Shown in pieces: positions 23,058-30,645 of a DNA stretch of 32,070 nucleotides. The DNA comes from Fibrobacter sp. (GTDB taxonomy: Bacteria; Fibrobacterota; Fibrobacteria; Fibrobacterales; Fibrobacteraceae). Within the stretch, counting starts at the first letter, position 1. Each line of letters opens with the position of its first letter. The notes beneath the pieces are model-generated. The model was not told the DNA's origin and did not search any database. It was given only the letters and a program-made list of their open reading frames with translations. The position numbers were made by a program, and so were the translations under genes. The stretch lies in assembly GCA_024398815.1 (NCBI GenBank), contig JAKSIL010000031.1:1-32070 (forward strand), read 5' to 3'.

Positions 23058-23942
23058 ATGGCATACGCATTCTACAAGCTTTTTCTGCATTTTGCACTTC
23101 GCTTGCCGGATGCGTTTTTCAAGGTTCTCTTCTTCATCATCTTTCCGATTTATAAGGCGCTACATACAAAACGGGCCTACGGCAGAGTCGTAAGCCACCT
23201 GCAGGCGACAGGATTTTTATCCAATTCCACACCAGGGCGTCAACAAATCAACGCACGCGATGTTTTCAAGTCGCTCTACTGGAACGGAATCGACAGCTAC
23301 CGCCTCCTCGCCCGCATTCCCTCCGCCACATTGCGAGTCCGTTACGAAAACGAACACGTCATCAAGGAAGCCCTCGCGCAAGGCCCTATAGTCGCCTTAA
23401 GCATTCACCAAGGAGCCTTCGAGAACCTCCACCGCAGCCTTTGCCGCTATTCAGAACACGTCCACCTGATAACAAGCCCGTTCAAGAGCACAGCCCTCAC
23501 CCGCGCCCTCCGCGAAATCCGCAACGACAAAAACCTTCACGAATACTCGACCGAAGAAGTCGCAACAGTCCTCCGCAGCCTATTCAAGACAAACGGAATT
23601 CTAGCCATGGTCGTGGACCAGGCCCGCGACGCCCGCGGAAACAGCGTGGAACTCTTCGGCAAGCAAAGCACCCTTTACCTGCGCCTCCCCGAAAAGGCAA
23701 ACCAGATGGGAGCAGGCATCGTCACCTTCCGCACCTTCTGCGAAACAACCACCGACACCTGCGGCAAAAAGTTCCGTCAGCACATCGTACGATTCGAGAA
23801 ATACTACCCGCCCAAATACGGGAAAAGCGACACTCTTCAAGCCGAAGCCCCGCTCGTAAAAGAAATCGCAAGCGAAATCGAAACATGGATTGCCGACCAC
23901 CCCGAACAGTGGACCTGGAACTACCACGGAAACTTTCGCTAA
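23058..23942 (+). CDS. LpxL/HtrB-like lysophospholipid (lipid A) acyltransferase
   Basis: A 294-residue protein with one N-terminal hydrophobic anchor (about residues 5-33) and the catalytic HX4E motif at 117-122 (HQGAFE). The family's VDQ (VVDQARD) and the C-terminal PEQWTWNYHGNFR, equivalent to PEQWLW-x-x-R in LpxL, are present. It most likely adds the secondary acyl chain to lipid A on the inner face of the inner membrane. Other phospholipid acyltransferases share the fold. It belongs to the mraY-UAP envelope gene run. Confidence 0.85.
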   Translation: MAYAFYKLFLHFALRLPDAFFKVLFFIIFPIYKALHTKRAYGRVVSHLQATGFLSNSTPGRQQINARDVFKSLYWNGIDSYRLLARIPSATLRVRYENEHVIKEALAQGPIVALSIHQGAFENLHRSLCRYSEHVHLITSPFKSTALTRALREIRNDKNLHEYSTEEVATVLRSLFKTNGILAMVVDQARDARGNSVELFGKQSTLYLRLPEKANQMGAGIVTFRTFCETTTDTCGKKFRQHIVRFEKYYPPKYGKSDTLQAEAPLVKEIASEIETWIADHPEQWTWNYHGNFR

Positions 23943-23973
23943 GAAGGCGCAAAATTTCTAAATTATAGGCACC

Positions 23974-24432
23974 ATGGATTACAACGAAGAAGAACAATTC
24001 CAACTCGAGTGGATCAAGAACCACCGCATGGAAGACAAAGACGAGCAGATGAAGCTGGCCAAGGAAGAAGAAGCCAAAGCGAACCCCAAGCAAAATCTGC
24101 GCGGGAAGAACATGCGCCGTAGCCCGTCCGCCTGGGAGCTCCCCGTCCCCGAAGACGAAATCGACCTTCACGGATTTACCGCCGACGAGGCCGCCGAAGC
24201 CGTCGAACGCCGCATTGACGACCTTCTGATTGCAGGATTTACCGTGCTCCGAGTCATCCACGGGGGCGGAAACCCCGAATATGGCAACGTAAAGCACATC
24301 ATAGACCGCAAAGTCCGGTCCGAATGGAAAAACAAGGTCCTTTTTTACAAAACTGAGCCCGACAATGCGGGCTCCAGCATCATGAAAATCGGCAAACCGA
24401 AGCCACAAATCGTCAAAAAGAAGAAAAAATAG
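23974..24432 (+). CDS. Smr-domain protein
   Basis: 152 residues. A basic and acidic N-terminal half (about 1-60) leads into a Smr domain with DLHG at 64-67, the A-x-x-A-V-x-R helix, and IHGGG at 95-99 in place of the usual HGKG. Smr domains bind or cut nucleic acids (as in MutS2 and SmrB, which cleaves mRNA at collided ribosomes). Here the domain stands alone with no MutS part. TTTCTAAATTATAGGCACC precedes the ATG with no SD. The first residues are acidic. The C-terminus ends in a Lys-rich tail (VKKKKK). Confidence 0.85.
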   Translation: MDYNEEEQFQLEWIKNHRMEDKDEQMKLAKEEEAKANPKQNLRGKNMRRSPSAWELPVPEDEIDLHGFTADEAAEAVERRIDDLLIAGFTVLRVIHGGGNPEYGNVKHIIDRKVRSEWKNKVLFYKTEPDNAGSSIMKIGKPKPQIVKKKKK

Positions 24433-24443
24433 CATCTACCCCT

Positions 24444-24471
24444 TTGAAATTTTCCCTTTTTTAACTATAAT
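24444..24471 (+). promoter_or_regulatory. Sigma-70-like promoter of tRNA-Pro
   Basis: TTGAAA at 24444-24449, a 16-bp spacer, and TATAAT at 24466-24471, with the tRNA beginning 15 bp later. It is the clearest housekeeping promoter in the window. Confidence 0.7.
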
Positions 24472-24486
24472 TGTGCCCACAACAAA

Positions 24487-24560
24487 CGGAATATAGCTCA
24501 GCCTGGTAGAGCGCTTGCTTCGGGAGCAAGAGGTCGTGAGTTCGAATCTCGCTATTCCGA
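24487..24560 (+). tRNA. tRNA-Pro (anticodon CGG)
   Basis: A 74-nt cloverleaf. Acceptor stem CGGAATA pairs fully with TATTCCG. D stem GCTC/GAGC, anticodon stem CTTGC/GCAAG with loop TTCGGGA (anticodon CGG, codon CCG), T stem GTGAG/CTCGC with loop TTCGAAT, and discriminator A. The CCA end is not encoded. A promoter lies upstream and a strong terminator downstream. Confidence 0.95.
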
Positions 24561-24561
24561 T

Positions 24562-24599
24562 AAAAATAAAGGACCCTTTTAGGGTCCTTTATTTTTATT
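24562..24599 (+). terminator. Rho-independent terminator after tRNA-Pro
   Basis: A 15-bp perfect stem (24562-24576 with 24582-24596, loop TTTTA) contains GGACCC/GGGTCC and is followed by a T-rich run. Confidence 0.85.
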
Positions 24600-24601
24600 T
24601 A

Positions 24602-24804
24602 CCGGACTAGCGAGATATAGTCGAACTCACGAAGTGAGTTCGACTGCAAGCGAGCCGAGCGTCGCAAAAACGAGCTTGCTCGTTTTTAGGACCGAGGCGA
24701 TGCGTCAGAGACCGCGTAGCGGTCTCATCTCGCGATGCTTGCAAAGCAATCTCGCTATTCCGATAGCGAGTTGACAATACAAAACAATGGAAATCTCGCT
24801 ATCC
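24602..24804. repeat. Scrambled copies of the tRNA-Pro 3' end with perfect hairpins
   Basis: 24602-24630 is an inverted, slightly expanded copy of the T-arm and acceptor end. 24634-24643 repeats GTGAGTTCGA directly, making a 12-bp stem with loop GAA. 24748-24764 is an exact 17-bp direct copy of the tRNA 3' end plus one base (AATCTCGCTATTCCGAT), and 24792-24804 a shorter one. Further perfect hairpins lie between: AAAAACGAG-CTTG-CTCGTTTTT (24666-24687) and GAGACCGC-GTA-GCGGTCTC (24708-24726). There is no gene here. It might be an attachment-site scar or a structured RNA. Confidence 0.7.
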
Positions 24805-24907
24805 CCCGTCTTTGTTTACAAATCTTTTCAATTTTTCACGTTTGTTCGTAAACATTCGTTAACAACAGCCTTCAAACACTCAAAAAACCATTTTACACAT
24901 AGACAAA

Positions 24908-24936
24908 TTGTCAATTCATAAAATTTTATTTATAGA
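24908..24936 (+). promoter_or_regulatory. Candidate sigma-70-like promoter of the lipoprotein/barrel genes
   Basis: TTGTCA, a 17-bp spacer and TATAGA in a strongly AT-rich tract, leaving a leader of about 45 nt with AAAGGAG seven bases before the ATG. The rest of 24805-24987 shows nothing else definite. Confidence 0.4.
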
Positions 24937-24987
24937 CCTTTTACATATAAATAAGATATTTTAATAAAAAATTAAAAGGAGCATGAG

Positions 24988-26694
24988 ATGTTTTCAAAAA
25001 AACTGGTTTATCCGTTATTCGCGGCAGCACTTTTCGCAATAGTCGGCTGTTCCGACACTAGCCACGCCAACAGCGCCCCCGATGACGAAGCTTCGGCAGA
25101 AAATTCCAGTTCATCATTCGGTCTGCACGACCTTGACATCATTTTAGGAAACTCCTCTTCCTCCATCATAATTATCGACCCCAGCAAAGGCGACAATCCA
25201 GAATCTTCAGCATCCGAAGATGAAGGCGAAGATGCCGACAAAAAAGACGGTGATAAAAAAGATACCGACAAGAAAGATTCTACAGACAAAGTAACTTCGA
25301 GCAGCAGCAAAGCCGGCGACAGCGGCAATGCAGACGAAGATTCTGACGAACCCGCCAGTTCATCATCCAAGACCAAGACAAGTTCCTCTAGCGAAGATGA
25401 GCCCACCCACGAAATCGTACCGTTGACAAACGGCAAATGCGTCGACGACACCACATCCGCCATCAAGCAGGCTCTCAAGAAAGTCAACGAAAGGTCCGTC
25501 AGCATGTTCCAGGCCCTGTCCAAAAAAGACATCGACCAGGTCAAGGTTTCCAGCGACACCACCAAGATGATGTACGGCAAGATTCTCGCAAGGTCTCCGA
25601 AGAGCTGCGAAGCCCAGGTCGGCTACGCCATCTCCTCCGTCATGGACTTCCTTAACAACGACTTGCTCAATGAAATCGTCAATGCCTACAAAAAAGGCGG
25701 CAACGCCCCGTTCAACAGCCTCACGGACGAAAGCATGATTAACAATCTCGTCCAGACGGCAAATGAAATTTCAAACGACAAGTCCACGATTACCCTCAAG
25801 ATGCAAAAAGAACTTGCCGACGAGATGATCCCGGGCATCGATTCTTCCATCATTTATATGCAAAACGTCATCTCCGTCGGCGACTACAAGATGAACGTGC
25901 CTGTCGATGGCAAGGACCGCGAAGTCGACAACAGCGAATTCCAGCCGGCTCTCGGCCTTCTCTTTGCAGCAAAGGCCGTATTCACCATGGTCTGCAGCGT
26001 CAACCTCGAAGTGGCTCACAACAACTCGTACGACTGGATTAGCGCACTCAATTCAATCAACATCAGGAAAGAGCAAAAGATTTCCGCAACGCAGGCCGAA
26101 GCCGTAAAGATTGCAATCGACCTCATCAAGGCAGACAAACTCTTTACATCGGTGTACGAATCCTGGACTGACGAATGGGCAAAGATTCCCGTCTACCTCG
26201 ACAGCGCATTCCACGAAAGCAGAGCCGGATTCAAGTACAGCATTTCTGAAAGCGCCGAACCCGGCGAACAGGACAACGACATCTACGTCGTCGGTGACGA
26301 CGCAGACGCCGACGTGAGCCTCGACGACATCCAGAACATGGTGACCGCCCTCGACATCGCCATCGACGCCATCGAGCTCCCCTACAAAATCAACTACAAG
26401 GGCATCGACGCTCAAATCAATGTAAAGAAATTCTTCGCAAACACCGACGGAATCACCAAGTTCAATCCCTACTACGTATATACGGATGAATCCGACCTCA
26501 CCACGTTCTACTTCACCGACAAGAGCGGCAAGAAGACCATATCCCTGGTCGATGTAGCAAACATGAAAGACTTGGACGTGAACGCCCTTGTCAACAAGGT
26601 CGTCTTCCCCGACCCCACTTTCGGCGGAATCTTCCCGAAGTTCAGCACCCAGGAAGACATCTGGAACTTCATCTCGTCCGTCAACGATCTCTAA
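24988..26694 (+). CDS. Ser/Asp-rich lipoprotein of unknown function
   Basis: A 568-residue protein. The signal peptide ends in a lipobox with Cys21 (AIVGC). Residues about 40-150 are low complexity: runs of SSSS alternate with acidic and Lys-Asp stretches (DKKDGDKKDTDKKD), a typical flexible surface linker in this kind of organism. Residues 150-568 form a globular, largely helical region without a recognised domain, including DSAFHESRAGFKYSI and an acidic loop DDADADVSLDDIQNM. A good SD (AAAGGAG) sets the start. The gene is immediately followed by a barrel-like protein, six bases apart, so the two probably act together at the outer membrane. Confidence 0.8.
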   Translation: MFSKKLVYPLFAAALFAIVGCSDTSHANSAPDDEASAENSSSSFGLHDLDIILGNSSSSIIIIDPSKGDNPESSASEDEGEDADKKDGDKKDTDKKDSTDKVTSSSSKAGDSGNADEDSDEPASSSSKTKTSSSSEDEPTHEIVPLTNGKCVDDTTSAIKQALKKVNERSVSMFQALSKKDIDQVKVSSDTTKMMYGKILARSPKSCEAQVGYAISSVMDFLNNDLLNEIVNAYKKGGNAPFNSLTDESMINNLVQTANEISNDKSTITLKMQKELADEMIPGIDSSIIYMQNVISVGDYKMNVPVDGKDREVDNSEFQPALGLLFAAKAVFTMVCSVNLEVAHNNSYDWISALNSINIRKEQKISATQAEAVKIAIDLIKADKLFTSVYESWTDEWAKIPVYLDSAFHESRAGFKYSISESAEPGEQDNDIYVVGDDADADVSLDDIQNMVTALDIAIDAIELPYKINYKGIDAQINVKKFFANTDGITKFNPYYVYTDESDLTTFYFTDKSGKKTISLVDVANMKDLDVNALVNKVVFPDPTFGGIFPKFSTQEDIWNFISSVNDL

Positions 26695-26700
26695 TAACGA

Positions 26701-28179
26701 TTGCGATTTAATGTATCAAAATTGCTGATAGCCGCACCCCTTCTAGGGAGTGTGTGCTTTGCGTGGAACACACAAGGGCTCGTTGACTGCAGCGGGCTTT
26801 TTGTGTTGGACCAGAAAGACCGCAAGTTCCGTACGATGGGCTGTTTTGTCGAAGACTCCACCCACGTAAAGAATTGGAGCGTCGAAGCGGGATACGGCAA
26901 CTTCGACCTTGACGCCCGTTGGAAGTACATCGGCATCAACGATCTCTACACTTGGACCGTCAACTTCAAGAAGCACCTGGATATGGGCTACGCCTCGGTC
27001 CAGACCGACTACCGCCACATCAATTTTCGACTGGATGTTTCGTCGCTTCCGTTCTACGTGGCCTCCACGAACTGGTACACGCTAGACTCCATTCTTTTCG
27101 CTGGGGTCGCATACGGCCGCGGAGAAATGGACCTGCTCGACGTCAAGTGGGTTTCCGCATCCAAATTAAGCATCATTCCCAAAATAGAAGGGTCTTTCGA
27201 GGACGAATTCCACTTCAGCCGCTTCACCGCAGGCTCCCGGACCGGAGTGCACACGATAAATGTCGGCTACACTCGCGGCGAAACCGACCCCGACGTAGAC
27301 CGCAAGGGATATGTCTTCAGCGACTCCTCCCGCTTCTGGGAAATCGAACCCAGCTACTCCTACAACGAAGGCCCCAACAGTTTCAGCCTGCTCTATTCCT
27401 ACTTAAACGCCGACCTGAATGTTTTCGGCCTCCTCCGCGAAGGATCGAGCGAAAAGAGATTCTTCTTCTTGCCCGTGGGCGTCGACATGAACATGGTCAA
27501 GGCGGATTTTCGCCACTCCACGGCAGAGAGCCCGAAAAGGACATCCGCCTTCTCGGCACGCGCCATCTACATGCAGCTGGAACTCGCGCTGCTTTGGGAC
27601 GACCGCCGCTTTTACGAGACGCTGGCCCCGAACAGAGGACTCACCAGCTCCATCATCAAGACACTTTCGTTCAGCGTCTACAACCGCAGCTTCAGGCTTT
27701 ACGGCGATGCCGATATAAAACTTGTCGATGCAGGTGCCGGTTACGAATGGGACAAGGGAATCGGTTCTTGGCGCATCAAGCCAAGCTTCTTCGTCGACGT
27801 ATTTTACACTAATGCCGAGGCCGACCTCCGCAAGCGCACCGAGACGACAAACGCCCTGTACGCCGAGCACTTCACCGACACCCTCAGCTGGGACGTTTCC
27901 GTCGTGGGAGCCGTGGCGAGCGCAGGGGTCGCACTGGAGTCACCGAAGCACTTTTTTGCAGGCCTCGACGTTTCGCAAATCATCCCCTTCTATTACAGCA
28001 AAGAACAGTACCCCCCGCAGGAAACACCCGCTCCGCCACCTCCCGAAGACCAGCCGTCGACCGAACCTAGCGGCCCGGAAACATCCGAAGAAAGCGACAA
28101 CGTTTCGAACGTGAACCGATTCTTCAAGCTCTTCCGGAACGGATTCGCCATAAACGCCAAAATGGGCGTAAAATTCTAA
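26701..28179 (+). CDS. Probable outer-membrane beta-barrel protein with TTG start
   Basis: 492 residues if started at TTG 26701. This start gives a clean signal peptide (MRFNVSKLLIAAPLLGSVCFAW) and lies six bases after the previous stop. The mature protein is full of short alternating polar/hydrophobic aromatic strands (for example WKYIGINDLYTWTVNFKKHL, YRHINFRLDV, VHTINVGYTRG) and ends in MGVKF, with the terminal Phe that BAM-assembled barrels carry. A Pro/Glu-rich loop (APPPPEDQPSTEPSGPETSEES) lies near residue 455, before the last strands. No family is recognised. Coupled translation with the lipoprotein suggests a two-part outer-membrane system. Confidence 0.75.
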   Translation: MRFNVSKLLIAAPLLGSVCFAWNTQGLVDCSGLFVLDQKDRKFRTMGCFVEDSTHVKNWSVEAGYGNFDLDARWKYIGINDLYTWTVNFKKHLDMGYASVQTDYRHINFRLDVSSLPFYVASTNWYTLDSILFAGVAYGRGEMDLLDVKWVSASKLSIIPKIEGSFEDEFHFSRFTAGSRTGVHTINVGYTRGETDPDVDRKGYVFSDSSRFWEIEPSYSYNEGPNSFSLLYSYLNADLNVFGLLREGSSEKRFFFLPVGVDMNMVKADFRHSTAESPKRTSAFSARAIYMQLELALLWDDRRFYETLAPNRGLTSSIIKTLSFSVYNRSFRLYGDADIKLVDAGAGYEWDKGIGSWRIKPSFFVDVFYTNAEADLRKRTETTNALYAEHFTDTLSWDVSVVGAVASAGVALESPKHFFAGLDVSQIIPFYYSKEQYPPQETPAPPPPEDQPSTEPSGPETSEESDNVSNVNRFFKLFRNGFAINAKMGVKF

Positions 28180-28262
28180 AAAACGCATTTTTGAAGTACC
28201 AAAATGCTTTTTTTTGCAAATTTGTGACACTTCACAATAAAATTTTTCATATTTTACAACCC

Positions 28263-28295
28263 AAAGGGACGCACCCAAAGGCGACGTCCTTTTTA
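28263..28295 (+). terminator. Possible terminator or leader hairpin before the TlpA-like gene
   Basis: A 9-bp stem with one G-U pair (28263-28271 with 28285-28293) and a 13-nt loop is followed by TTTTT and then AGGAG. It may end the barrel gene transcript, or it may fold in the leader of the next gene. Confidence 0.4.
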
Positions 28296-28304
28296 GGAGT
28301 TTTT

Positions 28305-28853
28305 ATGCGCATATCTTCACGTTTTCTTTGTTTTATAGCCCTTGCCGCAAGCATGTCTTTCGCCCAGCTCGCACCCGAACCGCAAATGGCGGATATCCCC
28401 CTTATGCAGGATTCCACCACCAACCAGCCCATGAAGATGGACTTTTCGATTCCGCTTACAGGAATCAGCGATCCGGGAATCCTGTTCAGCCACTTCAGCA
28501 AGCGACCGCTGCTCATCTACTATTTCAGCCCCAAGTGCCCCCACTGCCAACGCCATTTCCCTGAAATGCAGGACCTGATGAAGGAATACGAAAAGGACGG
28601 ACTTACGGGCATAGCCATTGGCCTTGGTGGCGGCATCAAGAAGAACGACATCAGGCTCTTCATTGACCAGTTCCACGCGGTCATTCCTGTATTCCAGGAC
28701 GCCAACGGAAAATTCGGCCCCGTGTACGGCACTGGCTACATCCCCGTAGTTTACCTTGTACAAAAAGACGGTACGTTCTACCGCTACGAAACCTTGAACG
28801 AAGCGAACATGAACCACATGAGGGCAACCCTCAACAAGATGTTCAAGAAGTAA
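28305..28853 (+). CDS. Secreted TlpA-like thioredoxin-fold oxidoreductase
   Basis: 182 residues from ATG 28305. The frame opens earlier, but AGGAG seven bases upstream and the signal peptide (MRISSRFLCFIALAASMSFA) decide the start. The thioredoxin fold has the active site CPHC at 78-81 (YYFSPKCPHCQRHFPEM) and the cis-Pro strand GYIPVVYLV. It likely handles thiol-disulfide exchange in the periplasm. The CPHC motif is of DsbA type, while the overall layout is TlpA/ResA-like. The redox direction is uncertain. Confidence 0.87.
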   Translation: MRISSRFLCFIALAASMSFAQLAPEPQMADIPLMQDSTTNQPMKMDFSIPLTGISDPGILFSHFSKRPLLIYYFSPKCPHCQRHFPEMQDLMKEYEKDGLTGIAIGLGGGIKKNDIRLFIDQFHAVIPVFQDANGKFGPVYGTGYIPVVYLVQKDGTFYRYETLNEANMNHMRATLNKMFKK

Positions 28854-28875
28854 TCGAATTTCTCGTAAATGAAAA

Positions 28876-28898
28876 GGCTCCCTAACGGGAGCCATTTT
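28876..28898. terminator. Bidirectional terminator between tlpA-like gene and tRNA-Arg
   Basis: GGCTCCC (28876-28882) and GGGAGCC (28887-28893) with loop TAAC. T runs lie on both sides: ATTTT on plus and CTTTTCATTT on minus, so it can serve both genes. Confidence 0.75.
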
Positions 28899-28900
28899 CA

Positions 28901-28974
<74 letters not shown>

Positions 28975-28999
28975 GCAAAATACAATCTCAAATAGCTAA

Positions 29000-29120
29000 T
29001 TAGAAGGCAGTTCTACAATGCTTTCGCATTGTAGCCACTCCGGCGGCTCGGTCATTCCTTGCAAGCAGGAACGACTCTCGCCTTTGGTCGTGGTGCTCTA
29101 TCCAACTGAGCTACTCGAGC
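29000..29120 (-). pseudogene. Broken tRNA-Arg copy with an 81-bp scrambled insert
   Basis: On the minus strand, 29120-29094 repeats the acceptor 5' strand (GCTCGAG, one change) and the D-arm of the adjacent tRNA-Arg. 29012-29000 repeats the 5' side of the anticodon arm (AACTGCCTTCTAA). Between them lie 81 bp (29013-29093) with a perfect 9-bp GAAA-tetraloop hairpin (minus-strand CTACAATGC-GAAA-GCATTGTAG) and inverted T-arm fragments (CGACTCTCGCC, GGTCGTGG on plus). The 3' half is missing. The copy stands upstream of the intact gene and may be part of its transcript. Confidence 0.75.
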
Positions 29121-29131
29121 GAGTTAGCCCA

Positions 29132-29160
29132 ATTATAGAAAATTATCCTTTTTTTTTCAT
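29132..29160 (-). promoter_or_regulatory. Sigma-70-like promoter upstream of the broken tRNA-Arg copy
   Basis: On the minus strand ATGAAA, a 17-bp spacer and TATAAT, followed by TGGGC. It resembles the tRNA-Pro promoter (TATAATTG in both). It lies before the broken copy, so the intact tRNA-Arg may be made from a precursor with a long structured leader. Confidence 0.55.
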
Positions 29161-29237
29161 CTCCTCCATCCCTTTTCCCGAAAATTATTTGTATATTTAT
29201 GCATGTATTTAAATAATTGCATAAAAGGTTCCGTAAA

Positions 29238-30128
29238 ATGAAGATTGTCGACATTCTCAAGCAAGACAAGATGAGCCTCTCCTTCGAGGTGTTCCCGCCC
29301 AAGAAGGAAACCAGTTTCGAAAACGTGAAGGCCGCGACCGAAGCGATTGCAGCCCTCGGCCCCTCGTTCATGAGCGTGACCTACGGTGCTGGCGGCGGCG
29401 TGAGCCAGTACACCATCCAGATTGCGAAGAACCTCAAGGAAAAATTCAACATCCCGATGCTCGCCCACCTCACCTGCGTCAGTAGCAGCAAGGAAACCGT
29501 CCAGGCCCGCATCGCCGACATGAAGGCCGCAGGCATCAAGAACGTGATGGCTCTCCGCGGAGACCTCACCCCCGAACTCATGGAAGGCGACCGCAGCAAG
29601 TGGGACTACCAACACGCCGTGGAACTCATCCGCGACCTGAAGGAAAGCGACGCCGACTTCTGCATCGGGGCGGCCTGCTACCCGGAAAAGCACCCGGAAA
29701 GCCCAAACCAGCGCGAAGACATATTGCACCTCAAGGAAAAGGTCGACGCGGGCGCCGACTTCCTCACGACGCAGATGGTCTTCGACAACAACCTCTTCTT
29801 CAACTTCCTGTACAAACTGCGCGAAGCGGGCGTCACGTGCCCCGTGCTCCCCGGCATCATGCCCATCACGAACGCGAACCAGGTGGACCGCGCCATCAAG
29901 CTCTCCGGCTCGTTCATGCCGCAGCGTTTCAAGTCCCTTGTCGATAAGTTCGGCAGCGACCCCGAAGCCATGAAGCAGGCGGGCATCATCTACGCCTCGG
30001 ACCAGATCATCGACCTGTACGCGAACGGCATCACGAACGTGCACGTTTACTCGATGAACAAACCGGACGTGGCGGAAGGCATTTTGAAGAACGTTTCTGC
30101 CATTTTGGGCAAGAATTTCATGGCCTAA
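29238..30128 (+). CDS. metF: 5,10-methylenetetrahydrofolate reductase
   Basis: 296 residues from ATG 29238 (an upstream in-frame ATG would add seven residues). It is an FAD-binding TIM barrel of standard MetF length. The catalytic Glu17 lies in LSFEVFPPK. SVTYGAGGG, AHLTCVSSS and VMALRGD follow, as do GAACYPEKHPE and TTQMVFDN of the folate/FAD pocket. It reduces methylene-THF to methyl-THF for methionine synthesis. No other methionine genes and no recognisable SAM riboswitch are near. AAAAGG with poor spacing precedes the start, and TATATTT lies further upstream. Confidence 0.93.
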   Translation: MKIVDILKQDKMSLSFEVFPPKKETSFENVKAATEAIAALGPSFMSVTYGAGGGVSQYTIQIAKNLKEKFNIPMLAHLTCVSSSKETVQARIADMKAAGIKNVMALRGDLTPELMEGDRSKWDYQHAVELIRDLKESDADFCIGAACYPEKHPESPNQREDILHLKEKVDAGADFLTTQMVFDNNLFFNFLYKLREAGVTCPVLPGIMPITNANQVDRAIKLSGSFMPQRFKSLVDKFGSDPEAMKQAGIIYASDQIIDLYANGITNVHVYSMNKPDVAEGILKNVSAILGKNFMA

Positions 30129-30199
30129 AGCCAGTCATTTGGTCAAAATGTGATATTAAACATCCACCCCCCATTTTTTACACATTTTCGCCCAAATTT

Positions 30200-30206
30200 T
30201 ATATAT
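30200..30206 (+). promoter_or_regulatory. Putative -10-like box TATATTG before the 95-residue gene
   Basis: TTTTCGCCCAAATTTTATATATTG has a close match (CCACCCATTTTATATATATT) before the next gene at about 30585, suggesting a shared promoter layout. Confidence 0.4.
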
Positions 30207-30262
30207 TGCATGTAAGGTCTCTATGCGTAGCAAATAAATGCCGCGCACAATAAAGGAATTCT

Positions 30263-30550
30263 ATGACTGACGAACAGTTCAAAGAGCTTATCAGCGCCAT
30301 GAAGGCGCAAACCAAAGCCATAAAGGAAATGACCAAGATCCAAATGCTGCAGACGGCCCTTCAAATCAGCAAGACGAAGACCGTCACCAATGCGCCCTTG
30401 ACCGAATCCAACGGCCTGAACGGAGCCCTTTCGAACATTGAGCGATACATGAAGTCGTCAAAAACGCCCGAAACCTGGAACGAAGACGCCGCGAGCGAAG
30501 TTTTCGTGAAGACTTTCTACAGCAAACCGCTCAAAGTCGACAATGATTAA
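30263..30550 (+). CDS. Small cytoplasmic protein of unknown function
   Basis: 95 residues, no signal peptide and no membrane segment. The first 35 residues are a charged amphipathic helix (FKELISAMKAQTKAIKEMTKIQML) that could form a coiled coil. The rest is polar, with a segment GLNGALSNIERYMKSS. AAAGGA six bases before the ATG supports the start. It has its own promoter-like region and lies between metF and the HD-like gene. I do not recognise a family. Confidence 0.65.
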   Translation: MTDEQFKELISAMKAQTKAIKEMTKIQMLQTALQISKTKTVTNAPLTESNGLNGALSNIERYMKSSKTPETWNEDAASEVFVKTFYSKPLKVDND

Positions 30551-30606
30551 TTTCGTGTAAAAAGCATGTGCGCTTTTCCACCCATTTTATATATATTAAC
30601 AACATA

Positions 30607-30618
30607 GCGCCATGGCGC
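30607..30618. promoter_or_regulatory. Perfect 12-bp palindrome in the leader of the HD-like gene
   Basis: GCGCCATGGCGC is self-complementary and lies between the TATATATT box and the SD (AAAGGA). It could be an operator. Chance occurrence cannot be excluded. Confidence 0.3.
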
Positions 30619-30645
30619 CGAAAGTTTTAAAATAAAGGATAAATT

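Noticed and set aside
22059..23090. A 343-codon open frame on minus, opposite the UAP gene
   Set aside because: It is a shadow frame: the plus strand has the nucleotide-binding loop and other family motifs.
29000..29120. A second functional tRNA-Arg
   Set aside because: The T-arm and the 3' acceptor strand are missing and 81 bp interrupt the D-arm/anticodon-arm junction.
29161..29237. A SAM-type riboswitch in the metF leader
   Set aside because: The leader is short and AT-rich, with no visible conserved helices of SAM riboswitches.
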